From: an uncultured Eubacteriales bacterium
GTDB lineage: Bacteria > Bacillota > Clostridia > Oscillospirales > Oscillospiraceae
Reading direction: 5' to 3'
NCBI GenBank assembly: GCA_959602365.1
Contig: CAUGSS010000031.1
Coordinates: 1 to 26,899 of the forward strand
Length of the DNA stretch: 26,899 nt
Shown: one piece after another, positions 7,397 through 15,430 of the stretch
How positions within the stretch are numbered: position 1 is the first letter of the stretch
Layout: every line of letters starts with the position of its first letter
Made by a program: the position numbers and the translations under genes
Notes under the pieces: model-generated
Seen by the model: the letters and a program-made list of their open reading frames with translations, nothing else
Databases searched by the model: none
What the model was told of the DNA's origin: nothing

Positions 7397-10300
7397 ATGG
7401 CTCGTAAATTCAAGACCATGGACGGCAACACTGCCGCCGCAACCGTATCCTATGCCTTTACCGAAGTTGCCGCAATCTATCCGATTACGCCTTCTTCCGT
7501 CATGGCAGAGCTCACCGACGAGTGGGCGGCCCACGGCCTGAAGAATATCTTCGGCCAGACCGTCAAGATCGCCGAGATGCAGTCCGAGGGCGGCGCCGCC
7601 GGCGCAGTCCATGGCTCCATCACCGCCGGCGCCCTGACCACCACCTACACCGCCTCTCAGGGCCTGCTGCTGATGATCCCCAACATGTACAAGATTGCCG
7701 GCGAGCTGATGCCCGGCGTCATCAACGTCTCCGCCCGTGCCCTGGCCACCCACGCCCTGAGCATCTTCGGCGACCACTCCGACGTGATGGCATGTCGTCA
7801 GACCGGCTACGCCATGATCGCCTCCACCAATCCCCAGGAGGCCATGGACCTGGGCGCCGTCGCCCATCTGTCCACCATCAAGGGCAGCGTGCCGGTGCTC
7901 CACTTCTTCGACGGCTTCCGCACCTCCCATGAGATCCGCCGTGTGGCCGTGTGGGACTACAAGGACCTGGCCGAGATGGTGGACTGGGACGCCATCAAGC
8001 GCTTCCGTGAGCGGGCCCTGAACCCCGAGCACCCGGTGCTCCGCGGCTCCGCCCAGAACCCCGACATCTTCTTCCAGACCCGTGAGGCCGCCAACAAGTA
8101 CTATGACGCCTTCCCGGACATCGTCCAGGGCTGCATGGACCAGGTCAACGCCAAGATCGGCACCAACTACAAGCTGTTCAACTACTACGGCGCCCCCGAC
8201 GCCGAGACCGTCATGGTGGCCATGGGCTCCATGTGCGACGCCGCCGAGGAGGTCATCGACTACCTGACCTCGAAGGGCGAGAAGGTGGGCCTGATCAAGG
8301 TGCGCCTGTACCGGCCCTTCGCCCAGGCGAAGTTCGTCGAGGCCATTCCCGACACCTGCAAGAGCATCGTGGTCATGGACCGCTGCAAGGAGCCCGGCGC
8401 CCCCGGCGAGCCCCTGTACCTGGACGTGGCCGCCGCCATCCGCGGCACCAAGTTCGCCGATGTCAAGCTGTGCGGCGGCCGCTACGGCCTGGGCAGCAAG
8501 GACACCACCCCCGGCGGCATCATCGCCGCCTACCGCAACGGCCAGTCCGAGCATCCCCTCCACGGCTTCACCATCAACGTGGTGGACGACGTGACCAACC
8601 TGTCCCTGCCCATCACCGAGGAGCCCGACATTGTCCCCGCCGGCACCACCTCCTGCAAGTTCTGGGGCCTGGGCAGCGACGGCACCGTGGGCGCCAACAA
8701 GAACTCCATCAAGATCATCGGCGACCACACCGACCTGAAGGTGCAGGCCTACTTCCAGTACGACTCCAAGAAGTCCGGCGGCATCACCATCAGCCACCTG
8801 CGCTTCGGCCCCCAGGAGATCAAGTCCACCTACTACGTCAAGCAGGCTGACTTCGTGGCCTGCCACAACCCCGCCTACCTGGCCAAGTACCAGGTGGTCC
8901 AGGACGTGAAGCGGGGCGGCACCCTGCTCATCAACTCCGGCATGACCGTGGAGGAGCTGGGCCAGGTCCTGCCCGCCGACGCCAAGCGCCACATCGCCCA
9001 GTACGGCGTCAACGTCTACACCTGCGACGCCACCAAGATCGCCCGGGAGATCGGTCTGGGCAACCGCACCAACATGGTGCTCCAGGCCGCCTTCTTCAAG
9101 CTGGCCAACATCATTCCGATTGACGACGCCGTCAAGTATATGAAGGCCGCCATTGAGACCTCCTACGGCGCCAAGGGCCAGAACGTGGTGGACATGAACA
9201 AGGCCGCCGTGGACGCCGGCCTGACCGCCCTGGTCAAGCTGGACATCCCCGCCGACTGGGCTGACGCGGTGGACACCGTGGCCGCTGAGAAGCCCCACTC
9301 CGACCGCTCCGACGTCCAGTCCTATCTGGACACCGTCATGTTCCCCGCCGCCGCCATGGAGGGCGACGTGCTGACCACCAGCCAGCTGCTGCCCGGCGCC
9401 GACGGCACCCTGCCCGCCGGTACCGCCGCCTTTGAGAAGCGCGGCACCGCCGTCACCGTGCCCGAGTGGATTCCTGAAAACTGCATCCAGTGCAACCAGT
9501 GCTCCATGGTCTGCCCCCACGCCGTCATCCGTCCTCTGGCTCTGGATGCCGACGAAGTGGCGGCCGCGCCCGCGGGCATGAAGATGGTGGACTTCAAGAA
9601 CAAGAAGTACGCCGGCTACAAGTTTGCCATCGTGGTCTCCCCCATGGACTGCACCGGCTGCGGCTCCTGCGCCAACGTCTGCCCGGCCCCCAACAAGGCC
9701 CTGGTCATGAAGCCCCTGCTGGAGCAGGAGGCCCAGCAGGAGATCTTCAACGAGACCGCCTACACCGTCACCGAGAAGGACATGGGCCCGCTGACCGTGG
9801 TGTCCGCCCAGTTCCGCCAGCCCCTGCTGGAGTTCTCCGGCGCCTGCGGCGGCTGCGGCGAGACCCCCTATGCCAAGCTGGTCACCCAGCTGTTCGGCGA
9901 CCGCATGTATGTGGCCAACGCCACTGGCTGCTCCTCCATCTGGGGCGGCAGCGCTCCCTCCACCCCCTACACCGTCAACAAGAAGGGCCAGGGCCCCGCT
10001 TGGGAGAACTCCCTGTTCGAGGACGCCGCCGAGTTCGGCTACGGCATGAACCTGGCCGTCACCCAGCGCCGCGCCAAGCTGATTGAGACGGTGGAGACCC
10101 TGGCCGGCCTGGATTACGCCGACGAGGAGATCGTGGCCGCCTGCAACGCCTGGCTGGCCGCCCGGGACAACGCCGAGGAGTCCCGCAAGACCGGCGACGC
10201 GCTGGTGGCTGTTATTGAGGACTTCTTCGCTCACCAGGATCAGATGGGCACTCCCTTCGAGGAGCAGTGGCTGGCCAACGGCAAGAAGTGCCTCTGCCCG

Positions 10301-11005
10301 GCCTGCACCGCCGCCCGGGAGATCCTGGAGAAGAAGGACCTGCTGACCAAGAAGTCCATGTGGATCTTCGGCGGCGACGGCTTCGCCTACGACATCGGTT
10401 ACGGCGGCCTGGACCACGTCCTGGCCTCCCGCGAGAACGTCAACGTGTTCATCTTCGACACCGAGGTCTACTCCAACACCGGCGGACAGTCCTCCAAGTC
10501 CACCCCCACCGGCGCCGTGGCCCAGTTCGCCGCCGCCGGCAAGGCCGTCAAGAAGAAGGACATGGCCTCCATCTTCATGCAGTACGGCTATGTCTATGTG
10601 GCCCAGATCGCCATGGGCGCCAACATGAACCAGACCCTCCAGGCCATCCGGGAGGCCGAGGCCTATGACGGACCCTCCATCATCATCGCCTACGCCCCCT
10701 GCATCAACCACGGCCTGAAGAAGAAGGGCGGCATGGCCAACGCCATGAGCGAGATGAAGGCCGCCGTGGCCGCCGGCTACTGGCACCTGTTCCGGTTCAA
10801 CCCCGCTCTGGCTGAGCAGGGCAAGAACCCCTTCACCATGGACTCCAAGGCGCCCACCGAGGACTATCAGTCCTTCCTGATGGGCGAGACCCGTTACGCC
10901 TCCCTGAAGCTGGCCTTCCCGGAGCGGGCGGAGAAGCTCTATGCTCAGGCTGAGCAGGAGGCCCACAAAAAGTACGAGCACTTCGAGAAGATGGCCAAGC
11001 AGTAA
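7397..11005 (+). CDS. nifJ: pyruvate:ferredoxin (flavodoxin) oxidoreductase
   Basis: PFOR converts pyruvate and CoA to acetyl-CoA and CO2, passing electrons to ferredoxin or flavodoxin; in anaerobes it links glycolysis to fermentation. The protein has 1202 residues, a full single-chain PFOR. The N-terminal domain includes YPITPSSVMAE. Two 4Fe-4S clusters are bound by C696/C699/C702/C706 and C752/C755/C758/C762. The proximal cluster ligands fit C817, C820, C845 and C1102 (GACGGCGETPY, NATGCSS, YAPCINHG). The thiamine diphosphate site is GGDGFAYDIGYGG followed by EVYSNTGGQ. AAAGGAGG precedes the ATG. Codons are overwhelmingly C-ending, more uniformly than in the neighbours, which fits very high expression. 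It stands alone between its own promoter and terminator. Confidence 0.98.
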   Translation: MARKFKTMDGNTAAATVSYAFTEVAAIYPITPSSVMAELTDEWAAHGLKNIFGQTVKIAEMQSEGGAAGAVHGSITAGALTTTYTASQGLLLMIPNMYKIAGELMPGVINVSARALATHALSIFGDHSDVMACRQTGYAMIASTNPQEAMDLGAVAHLSTIKGSVPVLHFFDGFRTSHEIRRVAVWDYKDLAEMVDWDAIKRFRERALNPEHPVLRGSAQNPDIFFQTREAANKYYDAFPDIVQGCMDQVNAKIGTNYKLFNYYGAPDAETVMVAMGSMCDAAEEVIDYLTSKGEKVGLIKVRLYRPFAQAKFVEAIPDTCKSIVVMDRCKEPGAPGEPLYLDVAAAIRGTKFADVKLCGGRYGLGSKDTTPGGIIAAYRNGQSEHPLHGFTINVVDDVTNLSLPITEEPDIVPAGTTSCKFWGLGSDGTVGANKNSIKIIGDHTDLKVQAYFQYDSKKSGGITISHLRFGPQEIKSTYYVKQADFVACHNPAYLAKYQVVQDVKRGGTLLINSGMTVEELGQVLPADAKRHIAQYGVNVYTCDATKIAREIGLGNRTNMVLQAAFFKLANIIPIDDAVKYMKAAIETSYGAKGQNVVDMNKAAVDAGLTALVKLDIPADWADAVDTVAAEKPHSDRSDVQSYLDTVMFPAAAMEGDVLTTSQLLPGADGTLPAGTAAFEKRGTAVTVPEWIPENCIQCNQCSMVCPHAVIRPLALDADEVAAAPAGMKMVDFKNKKYAGYKFAIVVSPMDCTGCGSCANVCPAPNKALVMKPLLEQEAQQEIFNETAYTVTEKDMGPLTVVSAQFRQPLLEFSGACGGCGETPYAKLVTQLFGDRMYVANATGCSSIWGGSAPSTPYTVNKKGQGPAWENSLFEDAAEFGYGMNLAVTQRRAKLIETVETLAGLDYADEEIVAACNAWLAARDNAEESRKTGDALVAVIEDFFAHQDQMGTPFEEQWLANGKKCLCPACTAAREILEKKDLLTKKSMWIFGGDGFAYDIGYGGLDHVLASRENVNVFIFDTEVYSNTGGQSSKSTPTGAVAQFAAAGKAVKKKDMASIFMQYGYVYVAQIAMGANMNQTLQAIREAEAYDGPSIIIAYAPCINHGLKKKGGMANAMSEMKAAVAAGYWHLFRFNPALAEQGKNPFTMDSKAPTEDYQSFLMGETRYASLKLAFPERAEKLYAQAEQEAHKKYEHFEKMAKQ

Positions 11006-11049
11006 TCTGCATTCCATCCCATCGGAGCATCGCTCCACCATCTGACCCA

Positions 11050-11082
11050 CGCCCCCGGCTCTTCGGAGCCGGGGGCGTTTTT
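11050..11082 (+). terminator. intrinsic terminator of nifJ
   Basis: A perfect 12-bp stem (11050-11061 with 11066-11077) is closed by a TTCG tetraloop and followed by TTTTT, 45 bases after the nifJ stop. Confidence 0.93.
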
Positions 11083-11109
11083 CTGTGCCTGTGCCGGGAC
11101 GGCCCCTGT

Positions 11110-11505
11110 CCTCCAGGAGCCGGAGGGCTGTAGCCGTTCCCGGTTTTCCAGAGCCGGCGGGGCGTAGCCGTTCCTGGTTCTCCAGAGCTGGCAGGGCCGT
11201 AGCCGTTCCCGGTTTTCCAGAGCCGGCGAGGCGTAGCCGTTCCTGGTTCTCCAGAGCTGGCAGGGCTGTGGCCGATCCCGGTTCATCGGAGCCGGCGAGG
11301 CGTGGCTGCTCCTGGTCCACCGGGACCGGCAGGCCGTGGCCGTTTTCGGTTCATCGGAGCCGGCGGGGCGTGGCTGCTCCCAGTCCTCCAGAACCGGCAG
11401 GCCGTGGCCGTTTCCGGTTCATCGGAGCCGGCGGGGCGTGGCTGCTCCTGGTCCACCAGGACCGGCAGGCCGTGGCCATTCCCTGCCCTCCAGAGTCAGC
11501 GGAGC
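11110..11505 (+). repeat. imperfect tandem repeat with alternating 34/35-bp units
   Basis: Units of the type GTAGCCGTTCCYGGTT...CCAGAGCYGGCRGGGC start at 11130, 11164, 11199, 11233, 11268 and 11302, giving steps of 34, 35, 34, 35 and 34, and continue in drifted form to about 11505. The true period is therefore a dimer of about 69 bp. Because 34 and 35 are not multiples of three, the open frames across it are not convincing genes. Confidence 0.8.
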
Positions 11506-11519
11506 CATGGCAGTGCCCT

Positions 11520-11609
11520 GTCATCCTGAGCGCAGCGAAGGATCTTCTTCCTGTTTGCTGTTGGTATCGAAGGGAAGATCCTTCGCCGGCTCTGCCGGCT
11601 CAGGATGAC
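11520..11609 (+). repeat. hairpin repeat, copy E
   Basis: The left arm is GTCATCCTGAGC...GCGAAGGATCTT and the right arm GATCCTTC...TCAGGATGAC. The loop (CTGTTTGCTGTTGG type) is unrelated to that of copies A-D. The nested mini-hairpin is GCCGGC-TCT-GCCGGC. Confidence 0.88.
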
Positions 11610-12100
11610 AAGGAGGGAAAGTACAGCTCAGGATGACAAAAAAGGGGAGCACAGCTCAGGACGACAAAGGCTGAAAGTGCAGAGCAGCGGCGGGTGGAAG
11701 CGGAGGGGTGCGTATATATCCCCTTGAGCGGTGGGTATATGCATGCAGGGGCGTCTCCAGCGATTCGGAGCCGGCAGGTCGTGGCTGCTCCTGGTCCACC
11801 GGGACCGGCAGGCCGTGGCCATTCCCTGCCCTCCAGAGTCAGCGGAGCTATGGCAGTGCCCTGTCATCCTGAGCGCAGCGAAGGATCTTCTTTCTGTTTG
11901 CTGCTGGTATCGAAGGGAAGATCCTTCGCCGGCTCTGCCGGCTCAGGATGACAAGGAGGGAAAGCACAGCTCAGGATGACAAAAAAGGGGAGCACCGGCT
12001 CGGGATGATAAAAAGGAGGGGGCCGACGCAGGATGACCGGGCTGGCAAAAGGGGGTGGCGCAGGATGACAAGGGGGGCGCCAGCTCGGGATGACCGAGGG
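11600..12100 (+). repeat. right-arm half-site arrays, period about 28 bp
   Basis: After copy E, half-sites start at 11600, 11628 and 11656. After copy F they start at 11943, 11971, 12000, 12028, 12060 and 12085, becoming degenerate. The main step is 28 bases, unlike the 31-32 bp of the first field. Confidence 0.78.
11863..11952 (+). repeat. hairpin repeat, copy F
   Basis: It is almost the same as copy E, with two loop substitutions, and the same nested GCCGGC-TCT-GCCGGC. It belongs to the second 231-bp direct repeat. Confidence 0.88.
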
Positions 12101-12171
12101 GGAAGTGCCGGCCAGGGACGGTCGGAACGCCCCGGTTTTCCGTTTTGGGGTGGTTAGCGGGGGCTAATGTA

Positions 12172-12200
12172 TTGACAACGGGGGAAAAACCGGGTAAACT
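12172..12200 (+). promoter_or_regulatory. promoter of the Mn riboswitch/mntP transcript
   Basis: A perfect TTGACA (12172-12177) and TAAACT (12195-12200) are separated by 17 bases. Transcription would begin a few bases before the riboswitch P1 strand. Confidence 0.68.
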
Positions 12201-12213
12201 CACACCGTTGTCA

Positions 12214-12316
12214 CCCTGTGAGGGAGTAGTGAGCGCCCGCCGGTCGGGCGTAGCAAGTCAACATGCTGGCCCCGTTTTGGCGGGCCTGGCTTGCTTTCAA
12301 TCGCGAGACTCATGGG
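12214..12316 (+). ncRNA. yybP-ykoY manganese riboswitch aptamer
   Basis: This is the Mn2+-sensing aptamer class. Visible parts are P1 (CCCTGTGAG at 12214-12222 pairing with CTCATGGG at 12309-12316), the conserved GGGAGTAG loop (12222-12229), a hairpin CGCCCG/CGGGCG, the AGTCAACAT segment, a long arm with GCAAG/CTTGC ends, and the conserved GCGAGACTCATGG on the 3' side. It stands between a promoter and the Mn exporter gene mntP, the classical target. The assignment rests on motif recall, not a covariance-model search. Confidence 0.88.
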
Positions 12317-12365
12317 CCCTGCGCGGCAGCTGCCGCCCGCCGGCCCCCGGAGTTTCGCTTTTTTT
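12303..12365 (+). terminator. riboswitch-controlled intrinsic terminator
   Basis: GCGAGACTC (12303-12311), the 3' end of the aptamer, can instead pair with GAGTTTCGC (12350-12358; nine pairs with one G-U), continued by GGGCC with GGCCC and an inner GCGGCAGCTGCCGC palindrome, then seven Ts (12359-12365). Aptamer and terminator are mutually exclusive, so Mn2+ binding should permit read-through (an ON switch). Confidence 0.78.
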
Positions 12366-12378
12366 GTGAGACGGGGAC

Positions 12379-12406
12379 GCCCGGCCGCGGCAGGCCGGGC
12401 CTTTTT
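12379..12406 (+). terminator. second intrinsic terminator in the mntP leader
   Basis: GCCCGGCC (12379-12386), a six-base loop and GGCCGGGC (12393-12400) are followed by CTTTTT. It lies downstream of the riboswitch terminator but still more than 100 bases before mntP. No clear switch partner is visible. Confidence 0.68.
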
Positions 12407-12518
12407 GCGCCCCGGGACCGGGGCCATACCGGCCGGCCGGGACGCATACAATGATATGTCCTGGGCCTGTCCGCCCGGCAGAGCGGGGAAGAAAAGAAAC
12501 GGAAAGGAATACAGAGAA

Positions 12519-13124
12519 ATGGAGTGGAATTTCGGATTTTTTCTGACCAGTGCTATGCTGGGGGTGGGATTGGCCATGGACGCCTTTTCCATCTCTGTGG
12601 CGGGGGGGCTGCAGTGTCCCGACATCCGCCCCCATCAGATGGCCGGGCGGAGCGGCGTGTTCGCCTTTTTCCAGTTCGCCATGCCCATGGTGGGCTGGGT
12701 GTGTGTCCACACTGTGGTGGAGCGCTTCCGGGCCTTTGAGCGGTGGATCCCCTGGATCGCCCTGGTGCTGCTGGGCTACATCGGCGGCAAGATGCTGCTG
12801 GAGGGCCTGCGCCGCAGAAAGGATGCCCGGCAGGCGGACGGGGCGGAGGCCGGGGCCGCCGGGACGGGCGCGGCAGCCCTGCTGCTCCAGGGGGTCGCCA
12901 CCTCCATCGACGCGCTGAGCGTGGGCTTCACCATTGCCAACTATCCGCCGCTGATGGCCCTGGTCTGCTCCCTGATCATCGCGGCAGTCACCTTTGCGCT
13001 GTGCCTGGGCGGCTTCTGGATCGGCAAGACGGTGGGCAACCGGCTGGCCGGGCGCGCGGAGGTGCTGGGCGGCGTCATCCTGATTGTCATCGGCCTGAAG
13101 ATCTTTCTGGACGGGGTGCTGTAA
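12519..13124 (+). CDS. mntP: manganese efflux pump MntP
   Basis: MntP exports Mn2+ across the cytoplasmic membrane and protects against Mn toxicity. The protein has 201 residues, near the family norm, with six expected membrane helices. The two signature repeats are present: GVGLAMDAFSIS with D21 and GVATSIDALSVG with D131, acidic residues needed for transport in this family. A short hydrophilic loop rich in Ala/Gly/Arg (about 92-122) separates the two halves. The frame is open upstream to 12291, but that part is the riboswitch leader; the ATG at 12519 follows GGAAAGGA and gives the family N-terminus. Control by the upstream Mn riboswitch is strongly supported by position. Confidence 0.96.
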   Translation: MEWNFGFFLTSAMLGVGLAMDAFSISVAGGLQCPDIRPHQMAGRSGVFAFFQFAMPMVGWVCVHTVVERFRAFERWIPWIALVLLGYIGGKMLLEGLRRRKDARQADGAEAGAAGTGAAALLLQGVATSIDALSVGFTIANYPPLMALVCSLIIAAVTFALCLGGFWIGKTVGNRLAGRAEVLGGVILIVIGLKIFLDGVL

Positions 13125-13138
13125 TCCGGCGGATTTGG

Positions 13139-13167
13139 TTGCATTCAGGAGGAAAATTTTGTATGAT
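13139..13167 (+). promoter_or_regulatory. possible promoter for the MATE-ylmH-DUF896 group
   Basis: TTGCAT (13139-13144) and TATGAT (13162-13167) are 17 bases apart in the only AT-rich spot between mntP and the MATE gene. The same bases contain an AGGAGG and a seven-codon frame (13163-13186), so the reading is not unique. Confidence 0.38.
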
Positions 13168-13219
13168 AACCATATGTGATTACTGAAGCCCGGACATAGA
13201 ATTTGGGGAGGCGCCCTGT

Positions 13220-14605
13220 ATGACGAACGAAAAAACGCTGATCAACGACCTGACCCAGGGCAGTGTCATGGGGCGGCTGGTGCGCTTTACCCTGCCCCTG
13301 ATGCTGGCCAACGCCCTGCAGGTGTGCTATAACCTGGTGGACATGTTCTTCGTGGGCCAGTTCGCCGGGACCGACGCCCAGAGCGCCGTCAGCATCGCCT
13401 CCAATGTGACCACCCTGATGTTCTTCTGCTTTATGGGCATCGCCGCCGGGGGCCAGATCTATGTGGCCCAGACGGTGGGTTCCGGACGGCTCAGGGAGCT
13501 GGGCCAGATTGTGGGCAACAGCCTGACCCTGTGCGTCATCACCAGCCTGATCCTGATGCTGGCCATCCCCCTGGCCCGGCCCATCCTGCGGCTGATCAAC
13601 ACACCGGAGTCCATTATGGACATGACGGTCAACTATCTGGTGATCTGCACCGCGGGCAATCTGATGGTGGCCCTGTACAACGGCCTGTGCGGCGTGCTGC
13701 GGGGGATGGGGGATTCCTTTCACCCCACGCTGTTCGTGGCCATCGCCACGGTGGTCAACATCGTGCTGGACTACCTCTTTGTGGCGGTGATCCCCTGGGG
13801 GGCTGCCGGCGCCGCCCTGGCCACGGTGATCGGCCAGACGGTGGCCTGCCTGTTTGCCCTGGGCTATCTGTTCCTCAAGCGCAGCTCCTTTGGGTTTGAC
13901 TTTGAACTCTCCGCCTTTTTGCTGCGGGCCCGGCATGTCCGGGTTATCCTGCGCATCGGCGCTCCCATCGCCCTGAAGAATATCTTTATCAACCTGTCCG
14001 TGATCTTCGTCAACGCCCAGATCAACAGCCTGGGGGTGATCGCCGTGGCGGTCACCGGCATCTGCGCCAAGCTCCAGAGCCTGATGCAGGTGGTGAGCCA
14101 GGCCATGATGGACGGCACCGCCTCCATGGTGGGCCAGAACATCGGCGCCGGCAAGAACCGGCAGGCCAGCCGGGTGGTGTGGGACGCCGTCCTGGTGGGG
14201 CTGATTTTTGCCGTTGTGCTCAGCGCCCTGTTCCTTCTGCTGCCCTACCAGATTTTCGGTATCTTTTCCCATGACCAGGCGGTCGTCTCCCTGGCCCGGC
14301 CCTTTATGGCGGTGTGCGCCGTCAACGTATTCGCCGGCGCCCTGATGGCCCCCACCATGGGGCTCATCAACGGAGTGGGGGACACCCTGTACAACATGGG
14401 GGTGGCCATTGCCGATGGAGTGGTGGCCCGGCTGGCCCTGTCGCTGCTCTTTGGCTACGCCATGTCCATGGGGGCGCTGGGGTTCTTCCTGGGCAACTGC
14501 CTGGCGGGTTTTGTCTCGGTGCTGGGAGGCGGCGTCTACTTCCTGCTGGGCTGGTGGAAACGCAGGGGCGCTCTGGTGGGCGCGCAGGAGGTGCGGCATG
14601 GATAA
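13220..14605 (+). CDS. MATE family multidrug/metabolite efflux transporter
   Basis: The 461-residue integral membrane protein matches the MatE fold: two bundles of six helices, the first beginning RFTLPLMLANALQVCYNLVDMFFVG and the second after a charged stretch near residue 245 (IGAPIALKNIFINLS). These proteins exchange Na+ or H+ for organic cations or other small molecules; the substrate cannot be read here. GGGGAGG lies eight bases before the ATG. The gene ends inside the start of ylmH: the TAA at 14603-14605 overlaps the next ATG at 14598, which suggests translational coupling. It follows mntP by 95 bases, so some read-through from the Mn-controlled transcript is possible. Confidence 0.95.
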   Translation: MTNEKTLINDLTQGSVMGRLVRFTLPLMLANALQVCYNLVDMFFVGQFAGTDAQSAVSIASNVTTLMFFCFMGIAAGGQIYVAQTVGSGRLRELGQIVGNSLTLCVITSLILMLAIPLARPILRLINTPESIMDMTVNYLVICTAGNLMVALYNGLCGVLRGMGDSFHPTLFVAIATVVNIVLDYLFVAVIPWGAAGAALATVIGQTVACLFALGYLFLKRSSFGFDFELSAFLLRARHVRVILRIGAPIALKNIFINLSVIFVNAQINSLGVIAVAVTGICAKLQSLMQVVSQAMMDGTASMVGQNIGAGKNRQASRVVWDAVLVGLIFAVVLSALFLLLPYQIFGIFSHDQAVVSLARPFMAVCAVNVFAGALMAPTMGLINGVGDTLYNMGVAIADGVVARLALSLLFGYAMSMGALGFFLGNCLAGFVSVLGGGVYFLLGWWKRRGALVGAQEVRHG

Positions 14606-15389
14606 GCGGGGGCTGTTGGATCGCGCCGGGGCCGAGGGAGAGGAGCGGCTGCTGCTCTCCCGGGTGCTGGACCGGATGGAGGCGGCCCAGCGCCGCCAGG
14701 AGGCCAGCGCCACCGGCTTTCTCTCACCGGGGGAGCTGCGCCGCGCCGAGGCGCTGCTGAACGCCGCGGGCCATCCCCGCTGGGCCGCCCTGGGGGGCTA
14801 TCCCGACGCGGAGCGGCGGGTGCTGGTCTTTCTGCCCGACTGGCTGGAGGAGGAGTATCTGGCGCAGGAGGAGTACCTGACCGCCCTGCGCTGCACATGG
14901 TTCCGGGAGGACAAACTGACCCACCGGGACATTCTGGGGGCCCTGATGGGCCTGGGGGTGCGCCGGGACACGGTGGGGGACATCCTGGTGGGGGAGGAGA
15001 GCTGTGATCTGCTGGCCCTGCCCACCGTGGCCCCCTTTCTGCGGGACAACTTTGTCTCCGCCGGGCGGGTGAAGCTCCGCGTCACAGAGATTCCCCTGGA
15101 CCAGCTGCGGCTGCCCGTCCAGCACCGCAAGGAGCTCCACGACACCGTGGCCGCCCTGCGGCTGGACAGCGTGCTGGCGGTGGGCTTCTCCATCAGCCGG
15201 AGCAAGGCAGCCCAGCTCATCTCCGCCGGCCGCTGCGCCGTCAACTGGCAGGATACCACAAAGGGGGATCTGACCCTCCGGGCCGGGGACGTGATCTCCT
15301 GCCGGGGGCTGGGCAAGTGCAGGCTGACCCAGGTGGGGGGACTGAGCCGGAAGGGCAGAATCAATATCACCGTGGAGCGATATCTCTGA
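14598..15389 (+). CDS. ylmH: YlmH-type S4-domain RNA-binding protein
   Basis: The protein has 263 residues, close to the length of Bacillus subtilis YlmH. The N-terminal two thirds are the YlmH-specific part (FLSPGELRRAEALL, then VLVFLPDWLEEEY and LGALMGLGVRRDTVGDIL). The S4 RNA-binding domain spans about 189-250 (LDSVLAVGFSISRSKAAQLISAG ... DVISCRGLGKCRL). YlmH proteins bind the large ribosomal subunit and have been linked to rescue of stalled ribosomes. The start at 14598 overlaps the MATE stop by eight bases and follows AGGAGG by six. In B. subtilis the gene sits in the ylm-divIVA cluster; here it follows a transporter, so the usual division-gene context is lost. Confidence 0.92.
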   Translation: MDKRGLLDRAGAEGEERLLLSRVLDRMEAAQRRQEASATGFLSPGELRRAEALLNAAGHPRWAALGGYPDAERRVLVFLPDWLEEEYLAQEEYLTALRCTWFREDKLTHRDILGALMGLGVRRDTVGDILVGEESCDLLALPTVAPFLRDNFVSAGRVKLRVTEIPLDQLRLPVQHRKELHDTVAALRLDSVLAVGFSISRSKAAQLISAGRCAVNWQDTTKGDLTLRAGDVISCRGLGKCRLTQVGGLSRKGRINITVERYL

Positions 15390-15430
15390 ACCAGCTCCAT
15401 TTGAAGATAGAAGATAAAGGAGTTTTGACG

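Larger units (their letters stand above)
11422..11995 (+). repeat. two ~231-bp direct repeats, 343 bp apart, each with a hairpin
   Basis: Bases 11422-11652 and 11765-11995 align without gaps at an offset of 343, with only a handful of substitutions. Each includes the end of the 34/35-bp field, one full hairpin (E or F) and the first half-sites. The 112 bases between them show no gene. Confidence 0.88.

Noticed and set aside
7019..11320. 1433-codon open frame on the minus strand opposite nifJ
   Set aside because: It is antisense to an unmistakable PFOR gene, is low-complexity Gly/Val/His-rich, and arises from the C-ending codon bias of nifJ.
11085..11636. Arg/Gly/Pro-rich open frames across the 34/35-bp repeats
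   Set aside because: They result from tandem repetition of GC-rich DNA; the unit length is not a multiple of three and no ribosome site is seen.
12291..12518. N-terminal extension of mntP
   Set aside because: It translates the riboswitch and terminators; the conserved protein begins at 12519.
14409..14597. N-terminal extension of ylmH
   Set aside because: It overlaps the MATE gene in another frame; a strong ribosome site supports the start at 14598.
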